Source of the DNA: Elmis aenea
Taxonomy: Eukaryota > Arthropoda > Insecta > Coleoptera > Elmidae
DNA length: 64,000 nucleotides
NCBI GenBank assembly: GCA_947652605.1
Contig: OX393578.1
Coordinates: forward strand, 1,116,001 to 1,180,000
Reading direction: 5' to 3'
Shown: one piece after another, positions 28,120-55,600 of the stretch
Numbering within the stretch: the first letter of the stretch is position 1
Layout: each line of letters opens with the position of its first letter
Notes under the pieces: generated by a model
The model's input: the letters and a program-made list of their open reading frames with translations, nothing else
The model's database searches: none
Told to the model about the DNA's origin: nothing
Translations under genes and position numbers: made by a program

Positions 28120-29706
28120 TTTTTAACTGGAACAATTTTAGAACTTTATTTGTTCGCTGATGGTTCTGAATACTGCATCAACCAGTGAACAAAAAAAATA
28201 ACATTGCAAACTTAATTTCAAGTGTTTAAGGTTTATTCTACAAGAAACATCCTTATTTGAAAGATTCGGTTTTCCTTCACAATACAAATTTTGTTGTATT
28301 AAATATGAATCTTTTTGTTATACATGGGCAAAAAAGCCGACGAGAGCAACAAATGAACACAATTTATTATTTATACTTTATTCAAATGGCCGTGAATTTA
28401 CTTTTGTTGTATGGGGCCCTATTTGCTCACACGGCTTGCTCGAATATAATAGACGTGCCTCCACGCACTAATAACACTAAACTCACTCATTTTACTAATG
28501 AAATTGGAGGCAACGAATTTTCGAGCTTGTGTTGATCACAAATAATGGACATTGTTGACCTTTCAGAATCTAGCTACAATGTTGCTTTTGTTAAACATCA
28601 TTTACAACTTTGTTTTAATATAACGTAGAGTTTTGCACTTTTTACGAAGCTTGGCGTGCAATCAACTTGTTTTACAGTTTTTTTGAGTGTAATATTCTTC
28701 TTAATCGGGTCCTTTGGTGCCTTTTGATGTCGAGGTATGTTTTCCTAATTCTAAAATATGTTTTTCTTCCTTTTCTCTCGTTGGTTAGCTCTGGTACCTT
28801 TCCTTGCTCGTCTAGTGTCTACCTCACTTTCATTTGCTATTTTTTCTTGGGCCTTCCTCTACTTCTTTTTCTTTCAATTACATATGTTTCCATTCCATTT
28901 TTGCGTACCCACTTTTGTGCAAACAATTAAACGTATTCAAATCTGTACGTGTCATGGCACACCTGAACATTTTCAGTTAATTGCGTAAGTGCTCAGATCA
29001 GACCTAGATCCTTTCTCTTAAACTTAAGGCTTGTTGTTTAGACTTAACAATAATAATTACAAGAGTTCGCTATCTTACACGTGTTTCCCATAGATCATAA
29101 ATAGATGTAGTCGATTTAACTGTTAGCTGTTAGCTAATCATATTGTGTCAAGGATTTGCTATCAGCAAATTCATTTTAGTCACTGTACTTTTCGGTCGAT
29201 ATAAATAATTACCCGATACGGAGATAATTGTGTTGGATGTGTTTATAACACCGTATCTACTGAATAGCTCAATCGTTTATATGTATATCGGCTGTTTTGT
29301 TGTAAAACCTTAAATGGATTCTAATGATCTTTGTGTGCACGACCTTCTAATAAAAGAATTTCGTAAGAGCGATTCGCTAACGTGTTTCACGATATTTCAA
29401 GGGCGTAAAATTTTAACGAGAATTTAATTAGAGTAATTTGCTTTGTGTTACTCCAACTATTATCGATCAAACTAGCAAAAAGTTTGATATGTGCCGTAAA
29501 AAATTGTGTGCTTTAGATTGTAAATCGTTATGATCACGCACGAGGCAGTTTAGTATCAATCATTTCGAAACCAAGTTGAATTCTTTTGGTACATGTTGCT
29601 TATTTATCTAAGTATTTTTATCCTTAAACAGAAACAGCCATGTATTAATTTTCTTACGAAATTGTTGACCTTAAATAAGTCTTAAAAGATTGCAGGAAGT
29701 TTTTCA

Positions 29707-29940
29707 ATGGCACGAGAATCAATTGTTGGACATTTAAAAATCTTGGATAATTTTCTCGCTCAACAAAATTTGAATGCTTCCATCTGCACTAGCTATTCAC
29801 TCCTTGAATGCAATGAGGACGATCCATTTTTAAAGAGGACGATAACTGGTGACGAAAAATAGGTTCTGTACAATAGTGTAGAAGAAAAAGAATGTTGGGG
29901 AGAACAAGATGCTCTGTATTTGGTAGGATCTATTTCATCA
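29707..29940 (+). pseudogene. Mariner transposase fragment, inactivated
   Basis: The frame from 29707 reads SRESIVGHLKILD (helix-turn-helix/linker end) and then LLECNEDDPFLKRTITGDEK, the conserved mariner stretch holding the first catalytic aspartate of the DD34D triad. The next codon, normally Trp, is TAG (29860-29862). Beyond it the frame continues VLYNSV...CWGEQDA and then decays. The N-terminal DNA-binding half, the other two catalytic residues and the terminal repeats are not visible. This is a dead relic, not a gene. Confidence 0.8.
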
Positions 29941-32791
29941 CGAATAAACGAACAAATTTCTTGATCAATCGAATTCTCTTATCAAACTTTTATATATTAT
30001 GAAACAAGTTTTCGCATTGTATAATGTCAGGTCGCGTTAACCTTCGCAATTCAATATCATATGCATAACTACTTTATTTTCCCAGTATTCCAATATTGCA
30101 GCCAAGTTTTTTTGTCTACCAATATATTATCTTTCTTCTTTCATTTCTGAAAGTCGCTGCATGATTTCATTTAAAGATAGATGTAGAGTATTGTTCTTTG
30201 CTACTTATATTAGTGCCATATTCTTTGTACGATGTATAAATCAGGACTTGGAATTTTTGTCGTTTATTACATTTTAAATTGTTGGTATTTTTATTACAAT
30301 CGTTTTGTTTTCAACTGGAAAAATGATCGTCAAGTACCTAATTTCGTTCTGCATGGAATTATTATCACAAATTTGGTGGCTCTAACCCAACTCCCAAGTC
30401 TATTAATTAAGCTATTTTTTGTGATGGTAATTTTATTTTGAGGGGGTGTTAGTTTGTGTGTGTTCTGTAAATTTTATGTCCCAATGTCCTGTTTTATTTT
30501 TGTAAACCAAACCATCTAATAAGGACAATTTGGTTGTTCATTTTAACTTTTGTGAATTGATGAGTGAAAATCATATAAATTATTTAGTAGTTAATTTTTT
30601 ATGTTGTTGCCTTATAGCAAAAGTGTCATCAATATATCGTAGCCAACTTTTTGGTTTGTACTGATAATTTGATAGGCCTTTATTGTCGAAATATTCCATG
30701 AATATATTGGCAGCTAAAGGGCTTATCGTGATCACTTTTAACCAGCCTTGCGTCTCTTACAATTTTGAAGATGAATATAGTGCCAGCTTGGAAATAAAGC
30801 CACCCTGTATAAGATTTTATATCCCTAACCTTTCAACGACATTCCTTGGTGTCGTTGGTCATCGGTTTTGGTCATCTCCATATACTAGACGACCTTGGTG
30901 TTTAAGAATGGCAACCCTCTTTTCAGACCTCTTCTTTCTCATGATCTATTGACCTCTCTTGCCCCACGGTACACATTTAGACATAATTCCATTTGCATTA
31001 CAGTCTTGACATTTTAAAAAGGGCGAATTTTCACACATAACATTTCAGGAACCAATGCAAGAAGAAGCTTTAAATCCTTGAATTTTGGTAACGGTTTCGG
31101 AAATTGCCCCTTTAAATCGTGGCGAATAACGGTAGAGGTCGATGCATTAGTGGATATTGTTTTTTCTTGTCTTATTTTAAGCTGTTACCTTAATTTTGTG
31201 TGAAATGCCAGATATATTTAAGGCAATTTACGACGTTAATGCGAGTATATTAACAAGGTGACAGTGCATTGACCGCTTGAGATTCCACTATGTAGATTAT
31301 GAACCATTATGGAAATCAACTCTTAGCTTTTTTGCATACTAATCTAATGTCACTCATATTTTTGATAATGGAACAAGTTCTTTTTTTGTGTTAAAAGTGT
31401 ATGGAAACAAAAGTACAAAGTTGCAATTATTTTCAGACTCGCTTGAAATAAATGAAAAAAACTTTCGTTTCAGCCCAATTTTGCTAATTCAACCGACTCT
31501 ATGACTGTTATAAAAACAAATTTTACGTGGTAGATTATTGTCGCCCTGCATAGATGCGTTAATTAATGAGAAAGATTACAATTTGAAAGCACACTACACT
31601 TAGTGACTTCTTTAATATATACTTCCATAATTTTTCAGGAATAAAACTGTTAAAGGTGTTAGCAGGGTCCTGAAAAAGCTCTGCGCTGTACCCAATTACT
31701 CCTAACCCGATCTAGACCTTGTTGCAGCACATTGAACACAAATGACATTCAAATATAATATAATATATTTATTTAAGCATTACTTATCGTATTTCAGAAT
31801 AAATATATTCTCTAGATGTTTATAAAACGATATAGCTAGGGACCGACATTTTAAAACAAACAACTCGCACCTACGCGTGTGTGTACTCATACCTACGTAC
31901 ATACACGCTGGAAGTGACACGAAAAAAAAAACCTCACCGAACAAACATAACGAAAAGGTTGTAAATTACTAGAAACTTGCAGGGATTTTTTTGTAAACAT
32001 CGGTATATATCACCTCCGTATCTAAAGTTAACTTCCCTCTAAACTAGTCGAGAGTGGCTAAGACTGTATTTTCACCATAATTTGCATGTCACACACAAAT
32101 CATGCAACGATTAGTCAGGTTTATATTTTAGACAGAATAATTATTAACTGACCGAGAATCATGGTAAACATTTCTATAATCGTTATTTATAGCTTTTATT
32201 GTGTAGGCAATTTACATTGGAATAACGCGATTATTTATTCAAACAAATCACCCAACATTAACTTGCTTGTCTGCATGCGCAGTTCGTTCGCCCTGCCCAA
32301 GAGAATTTTGAGTTTTAGTTGTTAAAACAAATTTTAATCCACACTAATAACTTAAATAAAGCAATCTGATCCGTGAATGTAAAATATTCCTCCACAGATT
32401 TTTCAAGAATTGTTTCTATTGTCGTTCTGTAAGACAAACAATATTCTTGAGAAATTTCCTTTCTGCAAAGTTTTTACTCCGGTGCAAGGAGCCTTGGAAT
32501 CCAACTCGCAGACATTTTTTCCACGTCCAAATCATCGTGTAAAATATTCAGAATTGTTGTTCGTATTAAGACCAAAATCCACCACTTCACTAAAGCTTTA
32601 ATGTCTTTCCATTTCTTCAATAATCCATAACTCCGTAACTTATTTGAATCCAACCTATTCCTTAAACCAGCGTTTGGTAGACTTCTTCTAAGACACCCCG
32701 TTTATCACAGTAATCACAATTTTAAGCACATCCTTCTAAAAAGTTGATGATTTAAACTTACCTAGTATATTAAAAAAAAAACGACTCCAAT

Positions 32792-33247
32792 TTAAACGAC
32801 TTTATAGCTTTTAAGATAAATAAGAACTCCATTGTGGACCTCGAATTTTAGGTACCCTGTATGACAGTTAAGTGAGCACATTTTTAACCAAAACCTTTTA
32901 AGACTTCTAAACGTTAAATGTTGGTAAATTTTGAACAGATTGTTTAACGTGTTACGTAAAACAGTATAGGAGTATTTTGATTCGATTTGGTTTGGATGCG
33001 GTAATCGGTACGATTTGGGCTTGACACCCTTTATTTCAATCGGTTTAAGGTCTCCCCAATTTGCTCCATCCCCCACAATCTTCGATTCCAAAGGCGTTTG
33101 TTCGACCCGTCTGTCTTTCCCACGATCTGGCACGTTCATCTGCGCAGCAAAGTTAATGACTGGGGTTAGAGGTGTTATGGCCGTACAGCTATTTATTATA
33201 AAGGCCTTCGTCTCGGCAAACTTTAATTTTGAACCCAATATTTGCAT
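32792..33247 (-). other. 151-codon open frame, unrecognised
   Basis: This is the longest frame in the left half. Its first part (about 33000-33240) is locally GC-richer and is also open on the + strand, as expected for a compositional effect. No domain is recognised and no splice context supports it. It could be a relic of an inserted coding sequence. Confidence 0.15.
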
Positions 33248-33946
33248 TACAAAATGACAGACGTATTAAGCACCTCGTGCAAAGAACGCATTATTTGACG
33301 ACAAACAACACTGCGCCCCACAACGGGCGCGAATTAAATACACAATCGCTTATTATGGAGACATTTGGAACTCTACCACGTTCCTTCTGCGTACTGTGCA
33401 TCGCTTTTAATTCGTGCGATTAAATTTAAGTGGCTGATGTCATTTCCGACATGTCTGTATTTTTTTTTAGGAAACGGTGGCCGTCCTTCGGTTAATAATT
33501 AACTCGAACAATAACGGTAGACCACCTACGCGTCATAAAACAAGAAAATTAGCGAAACACAAAGATAATAACAAATACAACTTTGTTATTTTGAGATCAA
33601 CTATGGTTGCCACTTAAAAAAATGTAACTTTGGTCTGTATCTCCGTAACCACTCAACTTATAAAATTATACTCTCATAATAACAAATTCACCCATATAAC
33701 GCTATAAATTATTTTCGCCCTTCATACAGTAGAGTGAGTGGAGCTTTCCAGTCCTGTGAAATCTTTTTTTAAAGAGGTAAAACTTTGGTGTTCCGAAATA
33801 TTAAGAAATTCGCTTTTTTTTATTTTTCCACGTATACCTATTTAATTGTTTTTCGTAAGTTTTTTTTTGTTTTGTTTAAAAGGCTTGCTTAATTTTTAGT
33901 TTTAAGGTTCCTAAGCTTTATGTCTTATGTTATTTATTTGTTTCAG

Positions 33947-46665
<12,719 letters not shown>

Positions 46666-49600
46666 TATAACTCAAAAAAGTGGTTTTTGTAGTTGTACAG
46701 TGACTCGTATGTAATTAACGCAAGTATTTATTATAGTATTTGTAAGCGGTCGGTGTTTATTTCAAACGCTAAACTATACAGTGCGTTAGTTATCTTAGCC
46801 AATTAAGCATGCTCTATTAAAACTGCAAGATACACCAAATTTTAGCTACGCTAAAGATTGCCACAAACATTTATTTTTAGCATAATTAACCAGACAATAC
46901 TAAAAACTGAGATTTGTAATTTAATTTCATAATTTGACTGCTTTTTTCTATATAATGACTTACTCGAGACTGATTTTTTGTTTTTACCAAAAATTGGGCA
47001 ATCAAAGTTTAGACTGAACTCTATTTAAAAAATCCTATCAAACTGTATATTTTGTATTTATTATGCAAATACGGTTCACTCTAAACTTTTCAAAATTCTT
47101 TTGTACACAGTATCCCAGTAGGAACTCCCCAGCCCTATAACTTCTAATTTGGTTTTATAAAGTTTTGCATACTCTTTTGCCATTTTTCGATGTCCATTTA
47201 TGTTTTTCCATTCCCAATTACTACATCTGTTTTTATTACTTCATATTTTTAGCGGTACAGCTTTGAAAACAGATATTAAAATGTTATTTCTAATTTAATT
47301 TATTTCTTTCAAATACCTTTAATATGTTGTAATTAACACCGGAGTGCCCTCTCTTAAAACTGAGAAGTTACAGAACTAGGGAGTTCTTATTGAGACACCC
47401 TGTATATGCGATCTCAAGCCACAAGGCAATTATTGTAGTATTATTTTCATGTACGTAGACACATACATATTATATTTAGGAACTACGATAAGTTCAAATA
47501 CACAAATATCGTGGTAAGATCTATATACATAATCGAGATGAAATTGAATACGACGTTTTTACCATATTCTTCCATGATAATTGTATATTAAGCGTCTTGT
47601 ATTATATTTTAATATTTTAAAAATCGCAATTAGTTTTTAATTCCTTTGATCGGTGTTATTTTTGTTCGTTCAACCAAAGATTGTTGTTTGTATAGATTTG
47701 TGTACATATATCATAAGTGATAAATAATATCTCATAACCTATGTAGCAAGAAAATTAATTTTCAATTCGTTATCTTTAAATTCAAAGTTTTATATTTCTT
47801 AAGCTAACAGCAAAGGAAATTTTTATTTATTGATAACATATTAATCTCTGGATTTTTTTATTTAAGTAAGAGGCTGTTGTGCATGATATTTTCTTCAATC
47901 AGAAATAGTAAAATATTTTCCTCCCTAATTAAAGCGTATTTAACTTTATTTTTGTCAAGGAATACCAAATTTAATTTTTCTTGCTACAGTTACAAGGTAA
48001 ATGCTTCCTGTTATTTATAATATACAGTATATCGATAAGTACAAAATAATATTTACAATTTAGCAGTCGACCAAGCTATTGTGCGATGTCTGCTGTTGTA
48101 TTCCAGTAAGCTACCTCTGCACCCGATGTCTAATGATAAACTACTAATGCCCAACGGAAGCTTCAATCTTTTATATTTATAGATTTAACAGCATTTAGGA
48201 TTTTTTTTTAATTGCAAATGGTTCAATAATATTCCCAAAAATCTGGCTTTGTTTTTTAATTGTCACTTTCGTTGAGCAATAGAATGCAATGACTGAGATA
48301 TTTGTGTGGAGTTTAATACACGGGCAAATCAAACTTGATATATATGTATATATCATTGTTTCAGCAGTCTTATTAAGCGTGGGTATTTATTAAGAACAGA
48401 CAACATTACATCAAAAAGTAGAAGAACCTTATCGATCATTTTTATTGTATTGCTGACTCTGCCTCACTTTTTTTATAAATTATTTAAATATTGAGCACAT
48501 TTGTATGAGTTATAAGCAAATTTGTCTGCTGCGAGAAACTGAACAGCTAAGGTCTTATTTGCTTAACAAATGGATCCTTTTCTTTGTTTATTTTTGATTT
48601 TTTAAATGTCACTTCATCTTTTAATTAAACTTATGAGTAACACTTGTTAATCGAGCATTTATTGCAGCCAAGTATTGTTTGTTTGTAATTCAAACCAAAG
48701 TTTTCGATTTTATTGATATGTTGATAAAATGCATGAGGACTGGGCAAAATCGATGTACACTATACACATTATAGTGTATAGTGGAGTTGCCAAAATAATT
48801 TTACAATGCCTTGGGCACTGCCTTGTGAAACACCTCAATGCTGATGAAGCTTCTTAAAATAAATTATGATAATTTATTAAAATTCCCGTTATAAGTTAAA
48901 TATTTTTAATGAGTCGTTGAGGTATTATGTAGAGCAGTACATAAAATTGATATTTATAGTGTAGAGAGGATTCATTATATTATTTCTTTTTATAAATAAT
49001 TTATTGCGATTAAATGGCAATATTTGTTGAACACAGAAATTAATCATAATGTAAATGTCCTGTCCTGCCAGTAATTTTAACATTATTTGCATCTGTGATT
49101 TAAACATTTTACCAATACTGTTGTTTTTTGTAAGTTGTGTTTTTGGTTTGTGTTTGCATGTAAGAAACACATTTTCAAAATTTTGTTATATATATATGTC
49201 TGATTGCCTTCCATTTTAGTTAATTACTTTTTGTTGTAAATTGATTTGGTTAATGTTTTCTAAAGTTGTAAATAATAATTCGGCCAAATTGAAGAATATT
49301 CCATTCCAATAAAATGATTTTGTATTATTCGTTGTTGTGTTGTGTTTTGTGTATATTAGGTAGGAGAGAATGTTGTATATATTGCCAAGAAATTATTTGT
49401 TAAAATACAAAAAGAAAATTGCAATGATGCATTCAATTTGTCTGCGTGTATAATTTATGATTATTTTTATGATGATTAAAATATTTGTAATGCATTTTTG
49501 TGTTTTCTGCTTATGATATTCCGTGAAAAACTGAACAGTACTGAAAATTCAATGAATCGAAACTATTTGAATGTTTATATTGAAGTAAATTGAGACTTAA

Positions 49601-52600
49601 CAACATATAATAATAAAAATTAATCTTTATTACATTATCAGTTTTCTAACAGGCCTTGAATAATATTTTTTAATCATATCTGATCATAAATCTTAAGGTC
49701 TTTCAAACTTAGTGGTAATTTTAAACAGTTTTATGAATAATTAGCCGACAATAATTCATTATTTTTTATATTATAAACAACAAAATAAGACAAAATCTGG
49801 AAAAAAACAATTTTATTTGTACTAGAAAAATTTTATATATTTTCTTTTACTTAAATAATAGGACTTAATTAGTTTTTTTATTTAATTTTATATACATAAT
49901 GTTTAAATCATAAATCTAGTTTAAATATATAGGTAGTTCTTTTGCATTTTAGTAATTATACGAAGTAGTTCAAATAGTTTCATAAACTTTTAACTGTCAT
50001 CAATTTAAACTTTAGTAACTGTCAAAGTTTTTAAACTATTAATTGATTCAATTTTATTTATACTTATATCAAACAGCTCATGATAATACATTAACGATTA
50101 ATTATGTCGTGCAATTACGATATTCAGAAGTTAATTGAACTTCATAAGCTAGCAATATATGAAGATAAGAGAAGGTTAGGTCTCCTGAAAGATTCAACAG
50201 TGCAAGTAAGTACGATTATTTAATATTTTCTGTAGCAATAACATTTTAAAAGTCTGTGGTTTTAACAAAAAAAAGATTTGTTTCAAGTTGTTTGGTATGC
50301 ATGCTTAAAAGCCAATCCATTGGCTGACTATACTGAAAGTGAAGTGTAGTCAACGATCTGACGAGTAAAAGCCTTCAGCTTAAAAAGCTTTTGATCTAAA
50401 CAACATCAGCATTTTTATTGTAATCCATATCATCAAGTGCCTTGTTATAAACATGCTTATCTAATTTAGTGGAGCTTTAATTTGTATTGTATAAAGGCTT
50501 TTTTTCCATTTATAGACCAGAAAGACGTTTGTTTTAAAAATATTTTATAATAATAATTATAATACTTGCATGCTGTACTACAAAAAGTAAAAGATTTTAT
50601 ATTTTAGCATGTCTGAATGCTCCAAAAAGCAATTCCGAGTTGATTTTATTTAACATGCAACATCTAATTCAAAGTTAAATACACATAATCTCAAAAGAAG
50701 TGTACTAAATTTATTGACATTTTGCAACTTGAAAAAATGTAGGTGTATTTTATTAGTTACACAAGTACACTATTACCTGCTTTAATCCCTTATAGACTTG
50801 ACTAACAACGAGCCTGAGTACTTTATTGACCGTTATATTTTCCCTAATAGATGCATATTACACCATTATAACAAAATACACATTAATTTTCCTGGAAAAA
50901 AGATAGGAGTGTCAGGGAAACACGTATTCTCTGACCTTGTTCGATATTGATTTTCCCCACCAACTAGTACCATGCAGGGTTGAAACAGAATGTTATCTCT
51001 GTTATTTAGACCCTGCATCTCCCACAATGTAGTCATCCCCTGCTTTTCTACATTGTTTTACTATTTAATTGTAATATTAATTGGTGAAAGTGTAACCAAG
51101 TAATTTTTGTTTCACAGTATTACTCTAACTGTCTCGTAGAAACATGTAGATGTGAGTTATCACAAATGATTTTATCATGTTTGCATATTTAATGGTAGTG
51201 AAAGTGTTTGATTTCTCTATATTTTAGCTTGATGAAGTTGATGATGAACATCAAACAGCGAGCCCGGACACAAAAATTAAATTACTTGAAGATAAGCTTG
51301 AAGAAGAAAAAGAAAACTTGCAGACATTATCAAAATTAGTCTCTTCAAACAGACCCAACCATGACAACCAGGTATTTTCACACATCTGCTTCCATTTTTG
51401 TTGTTTTTTTTAAATCTCCATGCTCATATATTGGCTTTTTTTAGTGCAGCAGTCAGATTTTACTCAACAAACGTGTATTTTCGTAGTGTGTAGTTTACAT
51501 TTAGAGTAGCAGTAGTGATATTTATTTAGTTTATTCAGACAAACCAATTTGTACAAAACATACATGTTGGTATAAATTTTATTTTGCTCGTAATGCATTT
51601 TATTTAAAATTTTAGAGTTTTCCGTTAGTCGAACGGCTTGATTTAAGTTATAGCAATGGTTCCTTAGAAGAGAAAAAGCAAGCTTTTATTGATAAAATTG
51701 CTAATGCAGAAAATCCTTTAACATTTAGATCGGTAAGCATGAGTTATTTGTTTTTATATTTTGCGCTGTCGTTTCAGAATGATATTTCCATATTCATTTA
51801 GTTCAGAGTTGTTACTGATATTCCTTGGGAACCATTTAATTTATTTTACAGAAAGCGAATGAATATGGCCTTAATATTATGAGGTAGTTTTAAAGCTAAG
51901 TAAACTTTTGCACAGTATAAAAATGCATTTCCATAGAAGTTAATCTAGATAATTTATTTTTATATGCAAGCAAAATTCGTATAGCATTGCACATGAATTT
52001 AAAAACCTTAAAAAGCCGATTTGTAAATAGACAAGGTTAGAGTAATGCCATAGTTTTTTTGTTAATTGCAGATATCATTGTGGATTTGTGGGTTATTATA
52101 AATCAATCATTTTGCAATAAAAAGTCAGTGCATGTTTATTAATTTGTTGAAATATTTACAATTTGTATTTAAATCCAAAACAATTATCTAGTTTTTGAGT
52201 TGTGCAGGGTTGTCAATAAAAAATACATATACAATGGTCTACTTAGCTTTATATACAAGAGAATGCGTTAACACGTAAAGATAAACATTTTTGTGATATC
52301 TCGATAACATTTGCAGAATGATAGCAGTTGTGCAATGTTGCGTTATGGAGAATACAGCCCAAATAATCCACAATTAAGGGTAGCGGCTGTACCGTACTTG
52401 GGTCTTGGAGAGTACGAACAAAGACGACAATTAATATTAAATAAACAACGAGCCGATTACAAGGAACACCTTTCGAGGGTAAGTACAAAATTATTTAAAC
52501 TTCACTAGTGCCTGCTATAGTTGAAGCCCTTCTGCTTTGTTTTCAGCAAAATGAAATAATAAAAAACAAAGCCAGAAGCTTTTTCCTTGAGAACAAATCT

Positions 52601-55600
52601 TTTAATACAGGCCTGTGCAAAGCAGTGCAAACAGACATTCAAAACATTCATAACAAACTTGTAAGCATCCCTTAAAAAAATTGATTTCTAGATCAGATTC
52701 CGTTGGAAATATTTCTCAAACAACTTGATCAAATTTCAGGTGCAGTATGAATATCTTTCACATAACCTAGCGGAGAAAGAATTAAGCCCCCAGGAAGTTA
52801 TTGCAGAAAATGAAATCATGCATAACCATCGCAGTTCGAGTTTAAACAGGGTCGATCAACGATTGACTAGCGTCCAGAATGCGTACTTGACTACGGACAT
52901 GAATAAACCGAAGAGTATCTTGTCTTCTAGGCGAACGGAAAGCCCAAGAGGTACCCCGATTTCTTCTTTTTTATTTTCGTCACATTTTCGTCTTATTTTT
53001 TATGTTTGTAGAACGATTGATGGCCGATTTAAGACACTCGTACGTGCCAAGCTTTTTAGATGGGTTTAATTACGATAAGACTGATCACGTTGAACGAGTA
53101 AGTGTCCATTTCTTGCTTAATCTTTTTAATGTTAACCATCGGGACGGTTACAGGAGCGATTGAAACGTGAAGCTTATCAGAATGAATTAAGACAACAAAT
53201 AGAGGAGAAAAAGAGATTAGCATTATTGCAAGAAGAACATGAGAGGCGAGAGTTGGAATTAGAAAATAGGAGATTCGAGCAGCAGCTATTAAAACTCCAA
53301 GAAGATCAACTTCGAGAGGAGCAGCGGAGGTATTATGGAGATGAACAGGTAATGCTCTTTGAATTAAATTATGAAATAAATACTGGATGTCCGAGATAAG
53401 CTTCGATAACCTTCGATTTAACGTGAATAACACCCTTGAATGTATGTTTGTGTTATTAATGTTATTAATACTGTTTTTATTATTAGTTGTGTAATTAAAG
53501 TTGCCTATGTTTATTTCCGGGAACAAGTAGTCGTTGCTTATCACAGAAAAATGAAATGTAGTGTTTTTTGGAATTATTTATTTATATTAAAAATTATTCA
53601 CTAAATAATTTAAATATCAATCAAATAATTTATTTCATACTGTTAACTTGCACACTCATCTTAGACCCCCCCAGAAGTTTTCATTGTCTAAATTTAATAA
53701 TACATTATTGTATAATAAAATTGTTTTGTTGTTTTTACAGCGAAGAAGAAACAGCGAGGATTTGATAAGACGCCAACACGAGCTACAAGATCGAGCATAC
53801 AGAAAGCACGCGGAATCCGAGAGTAGTGTTACAGGCCTTCGAAACACCATTGTTGCCTCTAAACATCTGTCTCAGTATTCCCCTCCTGTATCTCGTAGAC
53901 CTCCGTACTCCTTCAACGTTCCTTCCTCTTCCGTGTTCTCTAATCCTACGAATAGGTACAATTCCAGTTATTATGATAATTATAGAAGCAATAACTATTC
54001 AAACCGATATGCTTTTAGTAGAACGGAGTCGTTAAATCGCCACGAACCCCGAATACGATCAAACTCATTAAACCGACATGAATCGCTAAGTAGAATAGAT
54101 TCCTTAAATCGCCAGGATTCTTTAAGTAGACTAGATTCTTTAAGTATCGATGATACAGATAGAGCGCAACGTAGACATAGCGCGACACACCATGAAGTTA
54201 CTTACATGAGAAGTCCTAGGTCTCAAAGAAGTGCTAGCACCAGTAAATTCGATGATGCATTACCAATACCTATATTGAAAGCGCATTCCCCAGTTGCCAA
54301 AGATTTAAAAAATGCAATAGCTATTAATTCAAGTAGACGTAGCGCCGATGCTCTTCGAAAACTTGAAGACAAGTGGCAGGTAAAATACTATTAAAAGTTT
54401 AAAAACTAACACGTAACATAGAAAATTAACGTACGTTTAAATATAACACAATAATAATTATGTTTCGTACGCATTTCAAACGAATGAAAGTTTTGACCAG
54501 TTTCTTTTGAGCTTTTTTGCCGCTATGTAAATTTTTTTTTTACTTTCTAGACCCACACATAACAATTGTATTTTAGTTTCTGTTTGCTTAAATGTCATGC
54601 TAAAATAATCCTGTTATAAATAATTTTATCTCTTAAGAAAAGTCATGTAATAAAATGTAAACTTACTATAAAAAGTCTAGATTTGTATCTCATAAGATTT
54701 ATAGTTAAAAAAAATGTTTATAGTGATGTAATTAGACTTGTATGGGATATGACGGCGACAGGTCTAAAACGTAATGTACTTTTTTTTTGAAAACTTTATA
54801 GTGTCGAGCAGTTCCAATGAATTGTGAATAAAGTTTCTTATATCGATAAATCAATGCCCAGACTTACATGTATTCAAATTCAATTTTCTAGTGCACATAA
54901 AGTTCTTATAGGCAAATGTAGTTTTAGCATTTAAATATGTTTTGCTAGATTCCTGCCGTACAAAAGAATATTATAACTCATGGTGATCCCTCAAGGGAAG
55001 GACACGGAAGAAGTATTTTAACTCAGTTAGGTTCAATAAGAATGCAACTACAAAAGGAACAGTTACGGATGGACGAAACATTACGAAAACGTGGCATTTC
55101 ACAACCAAAGGCTGTTTAAGACTTTCATGATTTATATACCAATTGAAAAACATCGAGTTTAATAGCTATTTATATATTGTTAGAATTTATATTTATACTT
55201 ATAGATTATATACAATTAAAACGAGTTGCTATTGAAATATTTTACTTATATAGTTATTGCTGAAGTATTTAATAAATAGTTATTGAGCAGTTAATTTTAT
55301 TTATTAATTTTTTTTAATTACAATGGATCAGTTCATTGCTGAATATATATTATGTAATATTTGGCACTTTATTTTTTACGCTATGATTTTTTATTATTTC
55401 CCCTTTACGATTTCAATTTATCTACGCCTATGGCTACAGATAAGTCATGTGAACTACCACGTAGTTGTAATGTAACGAAAACAAAAACTGATCACGTGAT
55501 ACAAGTTGCTTGGCAATTTGAATTGAAATCCAAACGGTCACTGAATGTCGGTAAAAAGTTCGTTGTATATTTCGGGATTTAGTGAATTAGAAATTTAAAA

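Larger units (their letters stand above)
1..33946. other. Gene-poor, repeat-rich stretch; probable 5' intron of the ZSWIM gene
   Basis: No recognisable protein-coding exon, rRNA or tRNA was found here. Open frames are short and most are in AT-rich sequence. The first good exon to the right (33947) starts in mid-codon and matches the family's second coding exon, so a large first intron, possibly with intergenic DNA, must lie here or begin upstream. The ZSWIM N-terminal coding exon (the conserved stretch around IPEPVQRRI...SFPRNER of vertebrate family members) was looked for and not seen. Stretches not listed separately below (about 494-1100, 4070-6320, 6700-7440, 9580-10980, 11470-13040, 13670-21050, 22920-24430, 24910-27370, 28130-29700, 29950-32790) show nothing I can name. 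Confidence 0.5.
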